Shown: positions 35,687 through 44,571 of the stretch, one piece after another
Position numbering within the stretch: position 1 is the first letter of the stretch
How the letters are laid out: each line of letters begins with the position of its first letter
Source of the DNA: Sphingomonas phyllosphaerae FA2
GTDB taxonomy: Bacteria > Pseudomonadota > Alphaproteobacteria > Sphingomonadales > Sphingomonadaceae
Direction of reading: 5' to 3'
Assembly (NCBI RefSeq): GCF_000427645.1
Contig: NZ_KE386571.1
Span: 2,599,454-2,663,453 of the forward strand
Length of the DNA stretch: 64,000 nucleotides
Notes under the pieces: generated by a model
Seen by the model: only the letters and a program-made list of their open reading frames with translations
What the model was told of the DNA's origin: nothing
Database searches by the model: none
Made by a program: the position numbers and the translations under genes

Positions 35687-36286
35687 GTGACCGACTTCAT
35701 CATCCACTGGATCGTCGCGGGTGGCTATCTCGGCATCTTCTTGCTGATGGCGCTGGAGAATATCGTTCCGCCGATCCCGTCCGAGGTCATCATGGGACTG
35801 GGCGGGATCGCCGTCGCGCGTGGGCAGATGGACATCGTGCCCTTACTACTGTGGGGCACCACCGGGACCACGGCGGGCAACGTCTTCTGGTATGCGATCG
35901 GGCGACGGCTCGGCTATGCGCGCTTTCGCCCGTTCGTCGAACGGCACGGCCGCTGGCTGACGATGGAATGGCAGGATGTCGAGCGCGTCCGCGGCTTCCT
36001 CCACGATCATGGCGGCTGGGTGATCTTCGTGTTCCGCTTCATGCCGACCTTCCGCACGATGATCTCGCTGCCCGCCGGCATGGCGGCGATGCCGATGCCG
36101 CGCTTTCTGTTGATGACCTTCGCGGGCAGCATCATCTGGAACGGCGTGCTGGCGGGGGCAGGCTTCTATCTCGGCAGCCGCTTCGCCGAGCTGGACCGCT
36201 ACGTCGGCCCGGTCGGGATCGCGCTGACGGTGCTGGCGCTCGGCTGGTACGCGTGGCGCGTCGCGACCTGGAAGCCGCGCAACTGA
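35687..36286 (+). CDS. DedA-family membrane protein
   Basis: A 199-residue protein with about five hydrophobic segments. It has the DedA features ENIVPPIPSEVIMGLGG (acidic and proline loop), TGTTAGNVFWYAIGRRLGYA, and RFMPTFRTMISLPAGMAAMP followed by GSIIWNGVLAGAGFYLGSRF. DedA proteins are undecaprenyl-phosphate or lipid transporters linked to envelope integrity. It starts with GTG at 35687, 19 bases after gshB, so it is probably in the same transcript. Confidence 0.9.
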   Translation: MTDFIIHWIVAGGYLGIFLLMALENIVPPIPSEVIMGLGGIAVARGQMDIVPLLLWGTTGTTAGNVFWYAIGRRLGYARFRPFVERHGRWLTMEWQDVERVRGFLHDHGGWVIFVFRFMPTFRTMISLPAGMAAMPMPRFLLMTFAGSIIWNGVLAGAGFYLGSRFAELDRYVGPVGIALTVLALGWYAWRVATWKPRN

Positions 36287-36297
36287 CTCACCACTTC

Positions 36298-36391
36298 GTC
36301 ATTCCCGCAAAGGCGGGAATCCAGAACCTCGGACGTAGCGGCACTTACGATGACCTGCGCGTCTGGATCCCCGCCTCCGCGGGGATGACGG
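36298..36391. repeat. Palindromic intergenic repeat, family A
   Basis: Arms GTCATTCCCGCAAAGGCGGG and the inverse GATCCCCGCCTCCGCGGGGA flank a centre with CCAGAACCTCGGACGTAGC and GACCTGCGCGTCTGG, as in the copy at 13622. It lies between the converging DedA and xerC genes. Confidence 0.85.
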
Positions 36392-36395
36392 GGGC

Positions 36396-37319
36396 CTACC
36401 CCCGCGGATGCGCCGCGCGGTACACATCGAGCAGATGCGCCGCATCAACGCCGGTATAGACCTGCGTCGAACTCAGGCTCGCATGTCCCAGCAATTCCTG
36501 CAGCGCGCGCAGGTCCGCCCCGCGCCCCAGCAGATGCGTCGCGAAGCTATGCCGCAATGCATGCGGCGTGGTCCGCTCCGACAGCCCCAGCCGCGCCCGC
36601 GCCGCGCGCACCCGCGTCCGCACGATCCCGCCATCCAGCGCGCCGCCGCGCACTCCGCGGAACAGCGGCGCGTCGCGCGACATCGGCCACGGCACCTTCG
36701 CCGCATATCCCTCGATCGCCGCGCGCACCGGCGGCAACAGCGGGACGATCCGCGTCCGGTCGCGCTTGCCGGTGACGCGCAAAGTCTCCCCCAGCGGCAG
36801 CACCGCGCCGGTCAGCGCCAGCGCCTCGCCGATCCGCAGCCCCGCGCCGTACAGCAACATCAGCACCGCCCAGTCGCGCGCCGCCACCCACGGCTCGTCG
36901 CTTTCCTCCATCACATCAGTGGCCAGCGCCACCGCCTCGTCGGGGGAGATCGGGCGCGGCACGCCCTTCTTCACGCGCGGTCCCTTCATGCGCGGGGCTG
37001 CGCCGACCCCGCCCGCCCAGTCGAGGAACCCGCGCACCGCCGACAGCTCGCGCGCCGCCGACGCATTCGACAATCCGTTGCCCCGGCGGTGCGCCAGATA
37101 GGCGCGCAGGTCGCCGGCCGTGACACGCGACAGCGCGGCGCGGTCCAATTCTTCGCCCCAATGCGTCCCCAGGAACGTCAGCAACCGCTCCGCCGTGGCA
37201 CGATAGGCGCGCACGGTATGCTCCGAACGGCGCCGGTCGCGCGCCAGATGCACCGACCATTGGACCGGCAGGGGTAGCGGGGCCGACAAATCGCTCACTC
37301 CGTCGCATCTCTCGCGCAT
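36396..37319 (-). CDS. xerC: Tyrosine recombinase XerC
   Basis: A 307-residue tyrosine recombinase. The N-terminal core-binding domain has RRSEHTVRAYRATAERLLTF and SNASAARELSAVRGFLDWA. The catalytic residues are all present: R in YGAGLRIGEALAL, K in TGKRDRTRIVPL, H-x-x-R in TPHALRHSFATHLL, H in LGHASLSSTQ and the nucleophile Y in TQVYTGVD. Length and motifs match chromosomal XerC, which resolves dimers at dif with XerD. The start is ATG at 37319; a GTG at 37298 would remove the first seven residues. No mobile-element gene lies nearby. Confidence 0.92.
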   Translation of the reverse strand: MRERCDGVSDLSAPLPLPVQWSVHLARDRRRSEHTVRAYRATAERLLTFLGTHWGEELDRAALSRVTAGDLRAYLAHRRGNGLSNASAARELSAVRGFLDWAGGVGAAPRMKGPRVKKGVPRPISPDEAVALATDVMEESDEPWVAARDWAVLMLLYGAGLRIGEALALTGAVLPLGETLRVTGKRDRTRIVPLLPPVRAAIEGYAAKVPWPMSRDAPLFRGVRGGALDGGIVRTRVRAARARLGLSERTTPHALRHSFATHLLGRGADLRALQELLGHASLSSTQVYTGVDAAHLLDVYRAAHPRG

Positions 37320-37360
37320 GAAAGGAAATGGCAAATCAAAATTAACGTTATCGCCGCTAC

Positions 37361-38815
37361 ATGACCGATATGACGCCTGACCTTCCCCGCTATGATCGCC
37401 ACGCCGAGACGGCGCGCGCGGCGGCGTTGCAGGCGCTTGCGCTGCTGGGTACCGCGCCGGAGCGCGAGTTCGACGCGCTGGTCGCACTCGCGGCCGAACT
37501 GCTCGGCTGCCCTACGGCCCTCCTGAACCTGGTCGACAACGATCGCTTGTTCGTGAAGGCGCGGACGAGGCCAGGCACGATGGCCTTCGCGCGCGATACC
37601 GCCTTTTGCGATCGCACCGTCGTGGACGATCGCATGACCGTGATCGACGACACGCTGGACGACGAGCGGTTCCGTCACAGCCCGCTCGTCACCGATGCCG
37701 GCGTGCGCTTCTACGCGGGTGCGCCCCTGCGTGTCGCCGATCCCGACGGCGTGCGCCGCGCCGTCGGCACCCTGTGCGTCGTCGACAGCGTCCCGCGCTC
37801 CGCGGATCCGCGCGAGCTTGCCGCACTGGCGCATCTCGCCACGCTTGCCGAGGCGCTGCTGGAGGCGCGTCGCACCGCGCTGAAGGCGATCCATATCGCG
37901 ACGACGGGCGAGGAACTGGTCACCCGTCTGGGCCGGCAGGACCGCATTTTCCGGCAGGCCGAGCAGATCGCGGCGATCGGATCGTGGCGGCTGTCGATCG
38001 ACGAACGTCGGCTCGAATGGTCGGACAATGTGTACCGCATCCACGGCCTGCCGGTCGGGCATAAGCCGCTGCTCGACGATGCAATGCGCTTCTACCCCGA
38101 ACACAGCCGCGAGATCGTGCAGACCGCCCTCGCCGAGGCAGTGGCGAACGGCACGCCGTTCTCGATCGAAACCGACTTCATCACAGCCGAAGGTCGCGCC
38201 CGGCGCGTTCGCGCGATGGGCGATCCCGAAATCGTCGATGGCAAGGTCGTCGCGATGGTCGGCGTGTTCCAGGACGTGACCGAACGCCACGCGCTCGAAC
38301 AGCAGTTACGCCGCTCCGCCGACACCGACGCACTCACCGGCATCGCAAACCGTGCCGCTTTCGATCGCGAACTGGAGACCGCGATGACGCGCGCGCGCCA
38401 CAGTCGCATGCCGCTCCACCTCGCGTTGATCGACCTCGATGGCTTTAAGGCGATCAACGACACGCTGGGGCATGGCGCGGGGGACGATGTGTTGCGGCTG
38501 ACCGGCAAGGCTCTGAGCGAACCCTGGTTGATGGGCAGCGTCGCGGCGCGGATCGGCGGTGACGAATTCGCGGTGATCGTCGAGCACCCCGCGTTGGTGG
38601 CCGATATCGCCAGCCTGCACGAACGGCTCGAGACGGCGCTTCACATCTCGGTCGAGGTGGGCGGGGTGACAATGAAAAGCGCCGGCTCGGTCGGGATCGC
38701 GCCGTTCGACGACGATTGTCATTCACTCCGCGACTTCGCGCGCCGCGCCGATGCGATCCTCTACGCCGCCAAGCGCGCGCGCGTCGGCACGCCCTACGTC
38801 CGCCGCGCCGCCTGA
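37361..38815 (+). CDS. GAF-PAS-GGDEF diguanylate cyclase
   Basis: A 484-residue soluble diguanylate cyclase. A GAF domain (about 25-165; LLGTAPEREFDALVALAAEL, FVKARTRPGTMAFARDTAFC, LRVADPDGVRRAVGTLCVVD) is followed by a PAS domain (about 195-310; IGSWRLSIDERRLEWSDNVY, MVGVFQDVTERHALEQQLR). The GGDEF domain (about 315-484) has DTDALTGIANRAAFDREL, LIDLDGFKAINDTLGHGAGD and the active site IGGDEF (399-403). The RxxD inhibition site is missing. GAF position C83 in AFCDRTV is common in this type. Signal unknown. It is divergent from xerC. Confidence 0.88.
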   Translation: MTDMTPDLPRYDRHAETARAAALQALALLGTAPEREFDALVALAAELLGCPTALLNLVDNDRLFVKARTRPGTMAFARDTAFCDRTVVDDRMTVIDDTLDDERFRHSPLVTDAGVRFYAGAPLRVADPDGVRRAVGTLCVVDSVPRSADPRELAALAHLATLAEALLEARRTALKAIHIATTGEELVTRLGRQDRIFRQAEQIAAIGSWRLSIDERRLEWSDNVYRIHGLPVGHKPLLDDAMRFYPEHSREIVQTALAEAVANGTPFSIETDFITAEGRARRVRAMGDPEIVDGKVVAMVGVFQDVTERHALEQQLRRSADTDALTGIANRAAFDRELETAMTRARHSRMPLHLALIDLDGFKAINDTLGHGAGDDVLRLTGKALSEPWLMGSVAARIGGDEFAVIVEHPALVADIASLHERLETALHISVEVGGVTMKSAGSVGIAPFDDDCHSLRDFARRADAILYAAKRARVGTPYVRRAA

Positions 38816-38884
38816 GCGGCGCGGCGCAAACGCGGGCACACGCGCCGCTTCCCTCCGACTCGCATGCGCCCCATATGGGCGGCA

Positions 38885-41056
38885 ATGTCCTCCCGCGCGC
38901 GCGTCATCGTCCTGAACTCCGCCCTCGGCCCGCTCGACTATCGCGTGCCGCACGGCATGTCGGTCGAGCCGGGATCGGTGGTGGTGGCGCCGCTCGGTCC
39001 CCGCCACTTGCTCGGCGTCGCCTGGGAGGCGGAGCGGATGCCGTCGGATGGGGAGGTCGGCGACAATCGCCTGCGCAACCTGCTCGCGGTCGCCGACGTC
39101 CCGCCGCTGCGCGCGCCGCTCCGGCGGCTGATCGAATGGACCGCCGATTACTACCTCGCCCCGCCCGCCGCGGTGGTGCGGATGGCGCTGTCCTCGACCG
39201 CCGCGCTGGAGGGCGGACGCAGCGTCGTCGAATATCGCGCCACCGGCCATGTCCCCGAGCGAATGACTGCGCAGCGCGAGCAGGCGCTCGAGCGGATCGG
39301 CGACCGGCAGGGGCTGATCCGCGAACTGGCGACGATCGCCGATGTCAGCGACGCGGTGATCCGCGGGCTGGTCAAAGCCGGCGCGCTCGAAGGCGTGCCG
39401 GTCGACATCGACAGCCCCTATCCGGTCCCCGACCCCGATCACGCGCCGCCGACGCTTTCCGACGACCAGCGCGCCGCTGCCGCGACCTTGGTCGATGGCA
39501 TCACCGCCGCCGCCTTCCGCCCGACCCTGCTCGACGGCGTCACCGGATCGGGCAAGACCGAGGTCTATTTCGAGGCGGTCGCCGCCGCTCTCCGTGCGGG
39601 CCGGCAAGTGCTGGTGCTTCTCCCCGAGATCGCGCTGACCGAGCCGTTCCTCAAGCGCTTCCACGACCGCTTCGGCTGCGAGCCGGTGGCGTGGCACAGC
39701 GGATTGCGCGCCACCCAGCGCCGTCGCGCGTGGCGCGCGATCGCCAGCGGCGAGGCGCGGGTGACGGTCGGCGCGCGCTCGGCGCTGTTCCTGCCTTACG
39801 CCAACCTCGGGCTGATCGTCGTCGACGAAGCGCACGAAACCAGCTTCAAGCAGGAGGACGGGGTCCATTATCACGCGCGCGACGTCGCGGTGATGCGCGG
39901 GCTGTTCGAGGCATGTCCGGTGATCCTCGCCAGCGCCACCCCGGCGATCGAGACGCGCCATCAGGTTGCGCTGGGCAAATATGCCGAGGTCAAGCTGCCG
40001 GGTCGCTTCGGGGTCGCGCAAATGCCGACGATCGAGGCGATCGACCTGATCGCCGAGCCGCCCGAGCGCGGGCGCTGGATCAGCCCGCGGCTGGTGAAGG
40101 CGATGGAGGAAGCGATGGAGCGGCGCGAGCAATCATTGCTGTTCCTCAACCGCCGCGGCTACGCTCCGCTAACGCTGTGCCGCACCTGCGGGCATCGCTT
40201 CCAATGCCCCAATTGCACCGCCTGGATGGTCGAGCATCGCCTGACCCGGCGGCTCGCCTGCCATCATTGCGGGCATATCGAGCCGGTGCCGCGGCTGTGC
40301 CCGGAGTGCCAGAACGAGGATACTTTGGTTGCGTGCGGCCCCGGCGTCGAGCGGATCGCCGACGAGGTCGCGGCGCTGTTCCCGGCGGCGCGCACCGCGG
40401 TCGTCACCTCCGACACGATCTGGAGCCCCGCCAAGGCGGCCGAGTTCGTCGCGCGGATGGAGGCGGGCGACATCGACATCGTGGTCGGCACGCAATTGGT
40501 GACCAAGGGCTATCACTTTCCCAATCTCACCCTGGTCGGGGTGATCGACGCCGATCTCGGGCTCGACGGCGGCGACCTGCGCGCGGCGGAGCGGACCTTC
40601 CAGCAGATCCGGCAGGTATCGGGGCGCGCCGGGCGCGGCGCGAAGCCCGGCCATGTCTATATCCAGACGCACAGCCCCAAGGCGCAGGTGATGCAGGCGC
40701 TGATCACCGGCGACGCCGACGCCTTCTACGCCGCCGAAACCGAGGCGCGCGAGGAGGCCGGCGCGCCGCCCTTTGGCCGCTATGCCGCGATCATCGTGTC
40801 GAGCGAGGATCAGGGCGCGGCGCACGACATTGCGCGCACGATCGGCCGCGCCGCGCCGCGCGTCGACGGGATGGAGGTCTATGGCCCCGCCCCCGCCCCG
40901 CTGGCGATGCTGCGCGGGCGACACCGCTTCCGGCTGCTCGTCCATGCCCGCCGCGCGCTCGACGTGCAGGACGTGATCCGCGACTGGCTGGGCGCGCTCG
41001 AGTGGCCCGCCAAGGTGCGCGTCGCGGTCGACGTCGATCCGTACAGTTTCCTTTAG
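38885..41056 (+). CDS. priA: Primosomal protein N' (PriA helicase)
   Basis: A 723-residue helicase that restarts stalled replication forks. The N-terminal DNA-binding domain begins RARVIVLNSALGPLDYRVPH. The Walker A motif is DGVTGSGKTEVYFEA (218-225); the DEAH box is IVVDEAHETSFKQEDG; EIALTEPFLKRFHDRFG is the DEAD-like second segment. The zinc-binding cysteines come in pairs (CRTCGHRFQCPNC, CHHCGHIEP, CPECQNE). GTQLVTKGYHFPNLTLVGV and QVSGRAGRG are helicase motifs V and VI. ATG at 38885 chosen; 38864 is an earlier in-frame start. Confidence 0.96.
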   Translation: MSSRARVIVLNSALGPLDYRVPHGMSVEPGSVVVAPLGPRHLLGVAWEAERMPSDGEVGDNRLRNLLAVADVPPLRAPLRRLIEWTADYYLAPPAAVVRMALSSTAALEGGRSVVEYRATGHVPERMTAQREQALERIGDRQGLIRELATIADVSDAVIRGLVKAGALEGVPVDIDSPYPVPDPDHAPPTLSDDQRAAAATLVDGITAAAFRPTLLDGVTGSGKTEVYFEAVAAALRAGRQVLVLLPEIALTEPFLKRFHDRFGCEPVAWHSGLRATQRRRAWRAIASGEARVTVGARSALFLPYANLGLIVVDEAHETSFKQEDGVHYHARDVAVMRGLFEACPVILASATPAIETRHQVALGKYAEVKLPGRFGVAQMPTIEAIDLIAEPPERGRWISPRLVKAMEEAMERREQSLLFLNRRGYAPLTLCRTCGHRFQCPNCTAWMVEHRLTRRLACHHCGHIEPVPRLCPECQNEDTLVACGPGVERIADEVAALFPAARTAVVTSDTIWSPAKAAEFVARMEAGDIDIVVGTQLVTKGYHFPNLTLVGVIDADLGLDGGDLRAAERTFQQIRQVSGRAGRGAKPGHVYIQTHSPKAQVMQALITGDADAFYAAETEAREEAGAPPFGRYAAIIVSSEDQGAAHDIARTIGRAAPRVDGMEVYGPAPAPLAMLRGRHRFRLLVHARRALDVQDVIRDWLGALEWPAKVRVAVDVDPYSFL

Positions 41057-41059
41057 CCC

Positions 41060-41088
41060 CGTCGCCCCGGACTTGATCCGGGCTGACG
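41060..41088. repeat. Palindromic intergenic repeat, family B, fragment
   Basis: Only the left-arm core CGTCGCCCCGGACTTGATCC is present, followed directly by GGGCTGACGAG. The rest of the element is missing, so this looks like a decayed copy. Confidence 0.7.
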
Positions 41089-41130
41089 AGCCAAGGTGAG
41101 CGAGGGAGAACGATCTCACCCGAACACCGC

Positions 41131-41206
41131 CGTCATTGCGAGCGTAGCGAAGCAATCCAGGGCGTCCTGGTCCGACTCTGGATTGCTTCGCTACGCTCGC
41201 GATGAC
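41131..41206. repeat. Palindromic intergenic repeat, family C
   Basis: Arms CGTCATTGCGAGCGTAGCGA and the inverse TTGCTTCGCTACGCTCGCGA flank CAGGGCGTCCTGGTCCGACTC. It lies between the converging priA and PP2C genes. Confidence 0.87.
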
Positions 41207-41214
41207 GTGGGGAG

Positions 41215-42039
41215 TTATCCCCCCACCCGCACCCACAAGGCGGTGGCATCGTCGCTCGCCTTGAAGCGCGGATAGCGCGTGCAGGCGGCATCGCTCCGTT
41301 CGATCGCGCGCAACTCGCCGCCCAGCGCCGCCAGCCCGCGCGACCGCATCGCCGTGACCAGCCCGGCCGCATCGTAAGCGGCATAGGCATCGATCAGCGC
41401 CGCCATGCCGTCGCTCATCAGCAGCAGGTCGTCGCCCGGTGCGACCGCAACGCACGTCAGCTCCATCGCCCGCGCACTCTCGTCGGCGTTGATGCCCAGC
41501 ACCCGTTGCCCCAGCCGCGCCCGTGCGGCGCGTCGATCTGCCAGCACCGCCGGGGTACGCAGCTTCGTCGCCCCGACGCCCGGCCCCAGCGCCGCCGCCT
41601 GCGCGCTCTCCCGCGCACGATCCGGTGCCGGCGTACACCAGGCGACCGCATCGCCCGACGCGTGAAGCACCGCGCAATCCGCCGCCCACGCGACCTCCAG
41701 CAGATCGCCGACCAGCTGCACCGCCGCGAAGGAAGCGCGCGGCAATTCCCACGAACCCTCGGGTTCGCGCTGGCGCTGCGCGGTATAGCGCGCCTCGACC
41801 GCGGCGAAGACCTGCGCGCAGGTGGCGCGCAGATCGTCCGCCGCCGCCGCCGCGAACGCCGCATCCGCGGTCGCCGCCAGCCACGCCGCCCCACCCTGCG
41901 CGCCGAGCAGCCCCGGCGGCGACAGGTCGGTCGCGCCATCGATCACCCAGGCGTGCCGCGCACCGCTCCCGGCGCGATCGTCATTGGGCGTGGCAAGGTC
42001 GCCGCACAGGCTGAGCGACTGGATCAGGTCGAGATGCAT
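41215..42039 (-). CDS. PP2C-type serine/threonine phosphatase-like protein
   Basis: A 274-residue protein with a PP2C-like layout. The N terminus has PNDDRAGSGARHAWVIDGAT (metal-binding D in VIDGATDLS). A middle strand set has FAAVQLVGDLLEVAWAADCA, and the C-terminal metal motifs are DDLLLMSDGMAALIDAY and KASDDATALWVRV. The expected SDG and DDxT aspartates are present. It is short but contains the full fold core. No cognate kinase is nearby, so its substrate is unknown. Confidence 0.8.
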   Translation of the reverse strand: MHLDLIQSLSLCGDLATPNDDRAGSGARHAWVIDGATDLSPPGLLGAQGGAAWLAATADAAFAAAAADDLRATCAQVFAAVEARYTAQRQREPEGSWELPRASFAAVQLVGDLLEVAWAADCAVLHASGDAVAWCTPAPDRARESAQAAALGPGVGATKLRTPAVLADRRAARARLGQRVLGINADESARAMELTCVAVAPGDDLLLMSDGMAALIDAYAAYDAAGLVTAMRSRGLAALGGELRAIERSDAACTRYPRFKASDDATALWVRVGG

Positions 42040-42076
42040 GGCCGGACGTCTACACCCGGATCATGTCATTTCGCCA

Positions 42077-43405
42077 TCAGTCGGCGAACAGCAGCACCGG
42101 CGTTTCGAGATACTTCTTCAACGCCTGCACATAGCTGGCCGCATCCCAGCCATCGACGACGCGATGGTCGCAGCTGATCGAGAGGTTCATCAGCTTGGCG
42201 CGGACGATGTCATCGCCGCGAAATACCGGACGCTCGACGATCTTGTTCGGGCCGATGATCGCCACCTCGGGGCGGTTGATGACCGGCGTGGTGGCGATGC
42301 CGCCGAGCGGGCCGAGCGACGTGACCGTGATCGTCCCGCCGCCCAGTTCCTGCGGCGTCAGCTTGTTGGCGCGCGCCGCCCCCGCCAACCGGGAGATTTC
42401 GGTCGCGAGCTGCCAGACGTTGCGGTCCTGCGCGTCGCGGATCACCGGCACGGTCAGCCCGGCATCGGTCTGCGTCGCCATGCCGACATGCACCCGCCCC
42501 GCGCGCGTTACCACGCCCGCCTCGTCGTCGTAGCGCGCGTTGAGCATCGGGAAGTCCGGCAAGGTCCGGCACATCGCGACGATCAAGAGCGGCAGCAGCG
42601 TCAGCTTCGGCCGCGCGCCGCGATGCGCGTTGAGGTCGGCGCGCATGTCCTCCAGCGCGGTGACGTCGATCTCGTCGACATAGGTGAAATGCGGGATGTG
42701 GCGCTTCGCCGCCGCCATGTTCTCGGCGATGCGACGCCGCATCCCGATGACGCGCACCTGCTCGTCGTCGCGCGCGCGTGCGGCATGCGGGGCGTGATAG
42801 CCTTGCCCGGCATTGTAGCGGAGATAGGCGTCGAGGTCGGCGTGGCGGATGCGCTCGCCTTCGGCGACGCGGATCGCGGACAGGTCGACGTTCAGATCCT
42901 TGGCGCGGGCGCGGACCGCGGGGGACGCGAGGACAGGCGTGGAGCCGGTGTGAGATGGGCTGGGCATAACAGGCTCCCTCTCCCCGCCGGGGAGAGGGCT
43001 GGGGTGAGGGGCCGGGGTCTCACCGAGACCGGCATCTCCATGAGACACCGACCCCTCACCCAAACCCTCTCCCCGGAGGGGAGAGGGCTTAGCAGCAACT
43101 TCCTCGACACCGGGGTTCTCAGCCTCCAGCGTGTCCGGCTCCGCAGCCGGAGAAGCAACCTCCCCCTCGGTCTCGATCACCACCAGCGGCGCGCCGATCG
43201 ACACCTGATCGCCGACCGCTCCCGCGATCTCGACCACGACGCCCGCGACCGGCGATTCCATCTCGACGGTCGCCTTGTCGGTCATCATGTCGGCGAGGCT
43301 CTGGTCCTCCTCGACGCGGTCGCCGACCGCAACGTGCCACGCGACGATCTCCGCCTCGGAAATGCCTTCGCCGATATCCGGCAGCTTGAAGGTGAAACGC
43401 GCCAT
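42077..43405 (-). CDS. bkdB: Branched-chain 2-oxoacid dehydrogenase E2 (acyltransferase)
   Basis: A 442-residue E2. The lipoyl domain (1-80) has LPDIGEGISEAEIVAWHV and the lipoylated K44 in MMTDKATVEMESP. The E3-binding domain (about 163-198) is SPAVRARAKDLNVDLSAIRV followed by RIRHADLDAYL. The catalytic domain ends with LSISCDHRVVDGWDAASYV, including the active-site His and Asp. Between the first two domains (about residues 106-144) an in-frame copy of a palindromic DNA repeat encodes SPLRGEGLGEGSV and PSPLPGGEREPV. The frame extends upstream into E1beta; ATG at 43405 is the domain start, five bases after the E1beta stop. Confidence 0.93.
   Translation of the reverse strand: MARFTFKLPDIGEGISEAEIVAWHVAVGDRVEEDQSLADMMTDKATVEMESPVAGVVVEIAGAVGDQVSIGAPLVVIETEGEVASPAAEPDTLEAENPGVEEVAAKPSPLRGEGLGEGSVSHGDAGLGETPAPHPSPLPGGEREPVMPSPSHTGSTPVLASPAVRARAKDLNVDLSAIRVAEGERIRHADLDAYLRYNAGQGYHAPHAARARDDEQVRVIGMRRRIAENMAAAKRHIPHFTYVDEIDVTALEDMRADLNAHRGARPKLTLLPLLIVAMCRTLPDFPMLNARYDDEAGVVTRAGRVHVGMATQTDAGLTVPVIRDAQDRNVWQLATEISRLAGAARANKLTPQELGGGTITVTSLGPLGGIATTPVINRPEVAIIGPNKIVERPVFRGDDIVRAKLMNLSISCDHRVVDGWDAASYVQALKKYLETPVLLFAD
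42973..43090. repeat. Palindromic element inserted in the E2 coding sequence
   Basis: Two copies of a strong palindrome (CCCTCTCCCCGCCGGGGAGA at 42976 and CCCTCTCCCCGGAGGGGAGA at 43065), with inverted GGGGTGAGGGG / CCCCTCACCC segments between them, form a composite hairpin of about 118 bases. It is a multiple of nearly forty codons and stays open in the E2 frame, encoding a proline- and glycine-rich linker. No other copy was seen in the window. Confidence 0.85.
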
Positions 43406-43410
43406 CTGCC

Positions 43411-44460
43411 TTAGTCCTTCAGGATTTTCTTGAGCGCCTGCCCGATCCGCACCGGTCCGGGAAAATAGGCCCATTCGAGGCTGTGCGGATACGGCGTGTC
43501 GAAGCCGGTGACGCGCTCGACCGGCGCCTCGAGGTGGTAGAAGCACCGTTCCTGCACCAGCGCCGCCAGTTCCGCGCCGAACCCGCTGGTGCGCGTCGCC
43601 TCGTGGACGATCATGCAGCGCCCCGTCTTCTTCACGCTCGCCTCGATCGTCTCGATGTCGAGCGGGACGAGCGTGCGCAGGTCGACGATCTCGGCATCGA
43701 CGCCGGTGTCGGCCACCACCTGCGCGCAGACGTGCACCATCGTGCCATAGGCGAGCATCGTCACCGCCTCGCCGTCGCGCACCACGTTCGCCTTGCCGAG
43801 CGGGATCTTGTAGTAACCGGTCGGCACCTCCCCGCCGGGATGCTTCGACCAATTTTCCGCAGGGCGATCCCAATGGCCGTTGAACGGGCCGTTGTAGATG
43901 CGCTTCGGCTCGAAGAAGATCACCGGATCATTGTCCTCGATCGCCGCGATCAACAGCCCCTTGGCGTCGTACGGCGTCGACGGAATGACCGTCTTCACCC
44001 CCGAGACGTGCGTGAAAATGCCCTCGGGCGACTGCGAATGCGTCTGCCCGCCGAAGATCCCGCCGCCGAACGGCGAGCGCACCGTCAGCGGCGCAGTGAA
44101 CTCGCCGCCCGAGCGATAACGCAACCGCGCCGCCTCGCTAACCAGCTGGTCGAGCGCCGGATAGATGTAATCGGCGAACTGAATCTCCGGCACCGGACGC
44201 AGGCCATAGGCGCCCATCCCGACCGCGACGCCGATGATCCCGCATTCGGTGATCGGCGTGTCGAAGACGCGGGTCTTGCCGTATTTCTTCTGGAGCCCCG
44301 CGGTCGCGCGGAAGACGCCGCCGAAATAGCCGACATCCTCGCCCATGACGACGATCGCCGGATCGCGCGCCATCGTCACATCCATCGCGGAATTGATCGC
44401 CTGGATCATGTTCATGCGGGTGGTGGTGTCGTCCACCGGTTGTTCGATTGTGTCGGTCAT
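43411..44460 (-). CDS. bkdA2: Branched-chain 2-oxoacid dehydrogenase E1 beta subunit
   Basis: A 349-residue E1beta. MNMIQAINSAMDVTMARDPA, VVMGEDVGYFGGVFRATAGL, RVFDTPITECGIIGVAVGMG, LTVRSPFGGGIFGGQTHSQS and VDLRTLVPLDIETIEASVKK are the usual blocks. GGIFGGQTHSQSPEGIF contains the substrate-pocket histidine. With E1alpha it forms the thiamine-diphosphate-dependent decarboxylase. The SQSPE and YFGGVFR features fit the branched-chain enzyme better than pyruvate dehydrogenase. It starts 111 bases after E1alpha, with a family B repeat in between. Confidence 0.92.
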   Translation of the reverse strand: MTDTIEQPVDDTTTRMNMIQAINSAMDVTMARDPAIVVMGEDVGYFGGVFRATAGLQKKYGKTRVFDTPITECGIIGVAVGMGAYGLRPVPEIQFADYIYPALDQLVSEAARLRYRSGGEFTAPLTVRSPFGGGIFGGQTHSQSPEGIFTHVSGVKTVIPSTPYDAKGLLIAAIEDNDPVIFFEPKRIYNGPFNGHWDRPAENWSKHPGGEVPTGYYKIPLGKANVVRDGEAVTMLAYGTMVHVCAQVVADTGVDAEIVDLRTLVPLDIETIEASVKKTGRCMIVHEATRTSGFGAELAALVQERCFYHLEAPVERVTGFDTPYPHSLEWAYFPGPVRIGQALKKILKD

Positions 44461-44469
44461 CTTTTTACC

Positions 44470-44552
44470 CCGTCACCCCGGGCTTGACCCGGGGTCCCGC
44501 TTCTTGCTGCGGGCGGAAGGAAGCGGGACCCCGGGTCAAGCCCGGGGTGACG
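44470..44552. repeat. Palindromic intergenic repeat, family B, inside an operon
   Basis: A near-perfect inverted repeat: GTCACCCCGGGCTTGACCCG on the left and the inverse CGGGTCAAGCCCGGGGTGAC on the right, with GGAAGG at the centre. It sits in the short gap between the co-directional E1alpha and E1beta genes, where the mRNA would form a very stable hairpin. Confidence 0.88.
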
Positions 44553-44571
44553 AAGGAGGCGGGAGCCATCC

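Noticed and set aside
36396..37319. Tyrosine recombinase as mark of an integrated element
   Set aside because: Length, motifs and neighbours fit chromosomal XerC; no attachment repeats or mobile genes seen.
41108..41125. GAAC...GAAC near 41108 as LexA box
   Set aside because: The spacer is 10 bases, not 7, and it lies between convergent gene ends.
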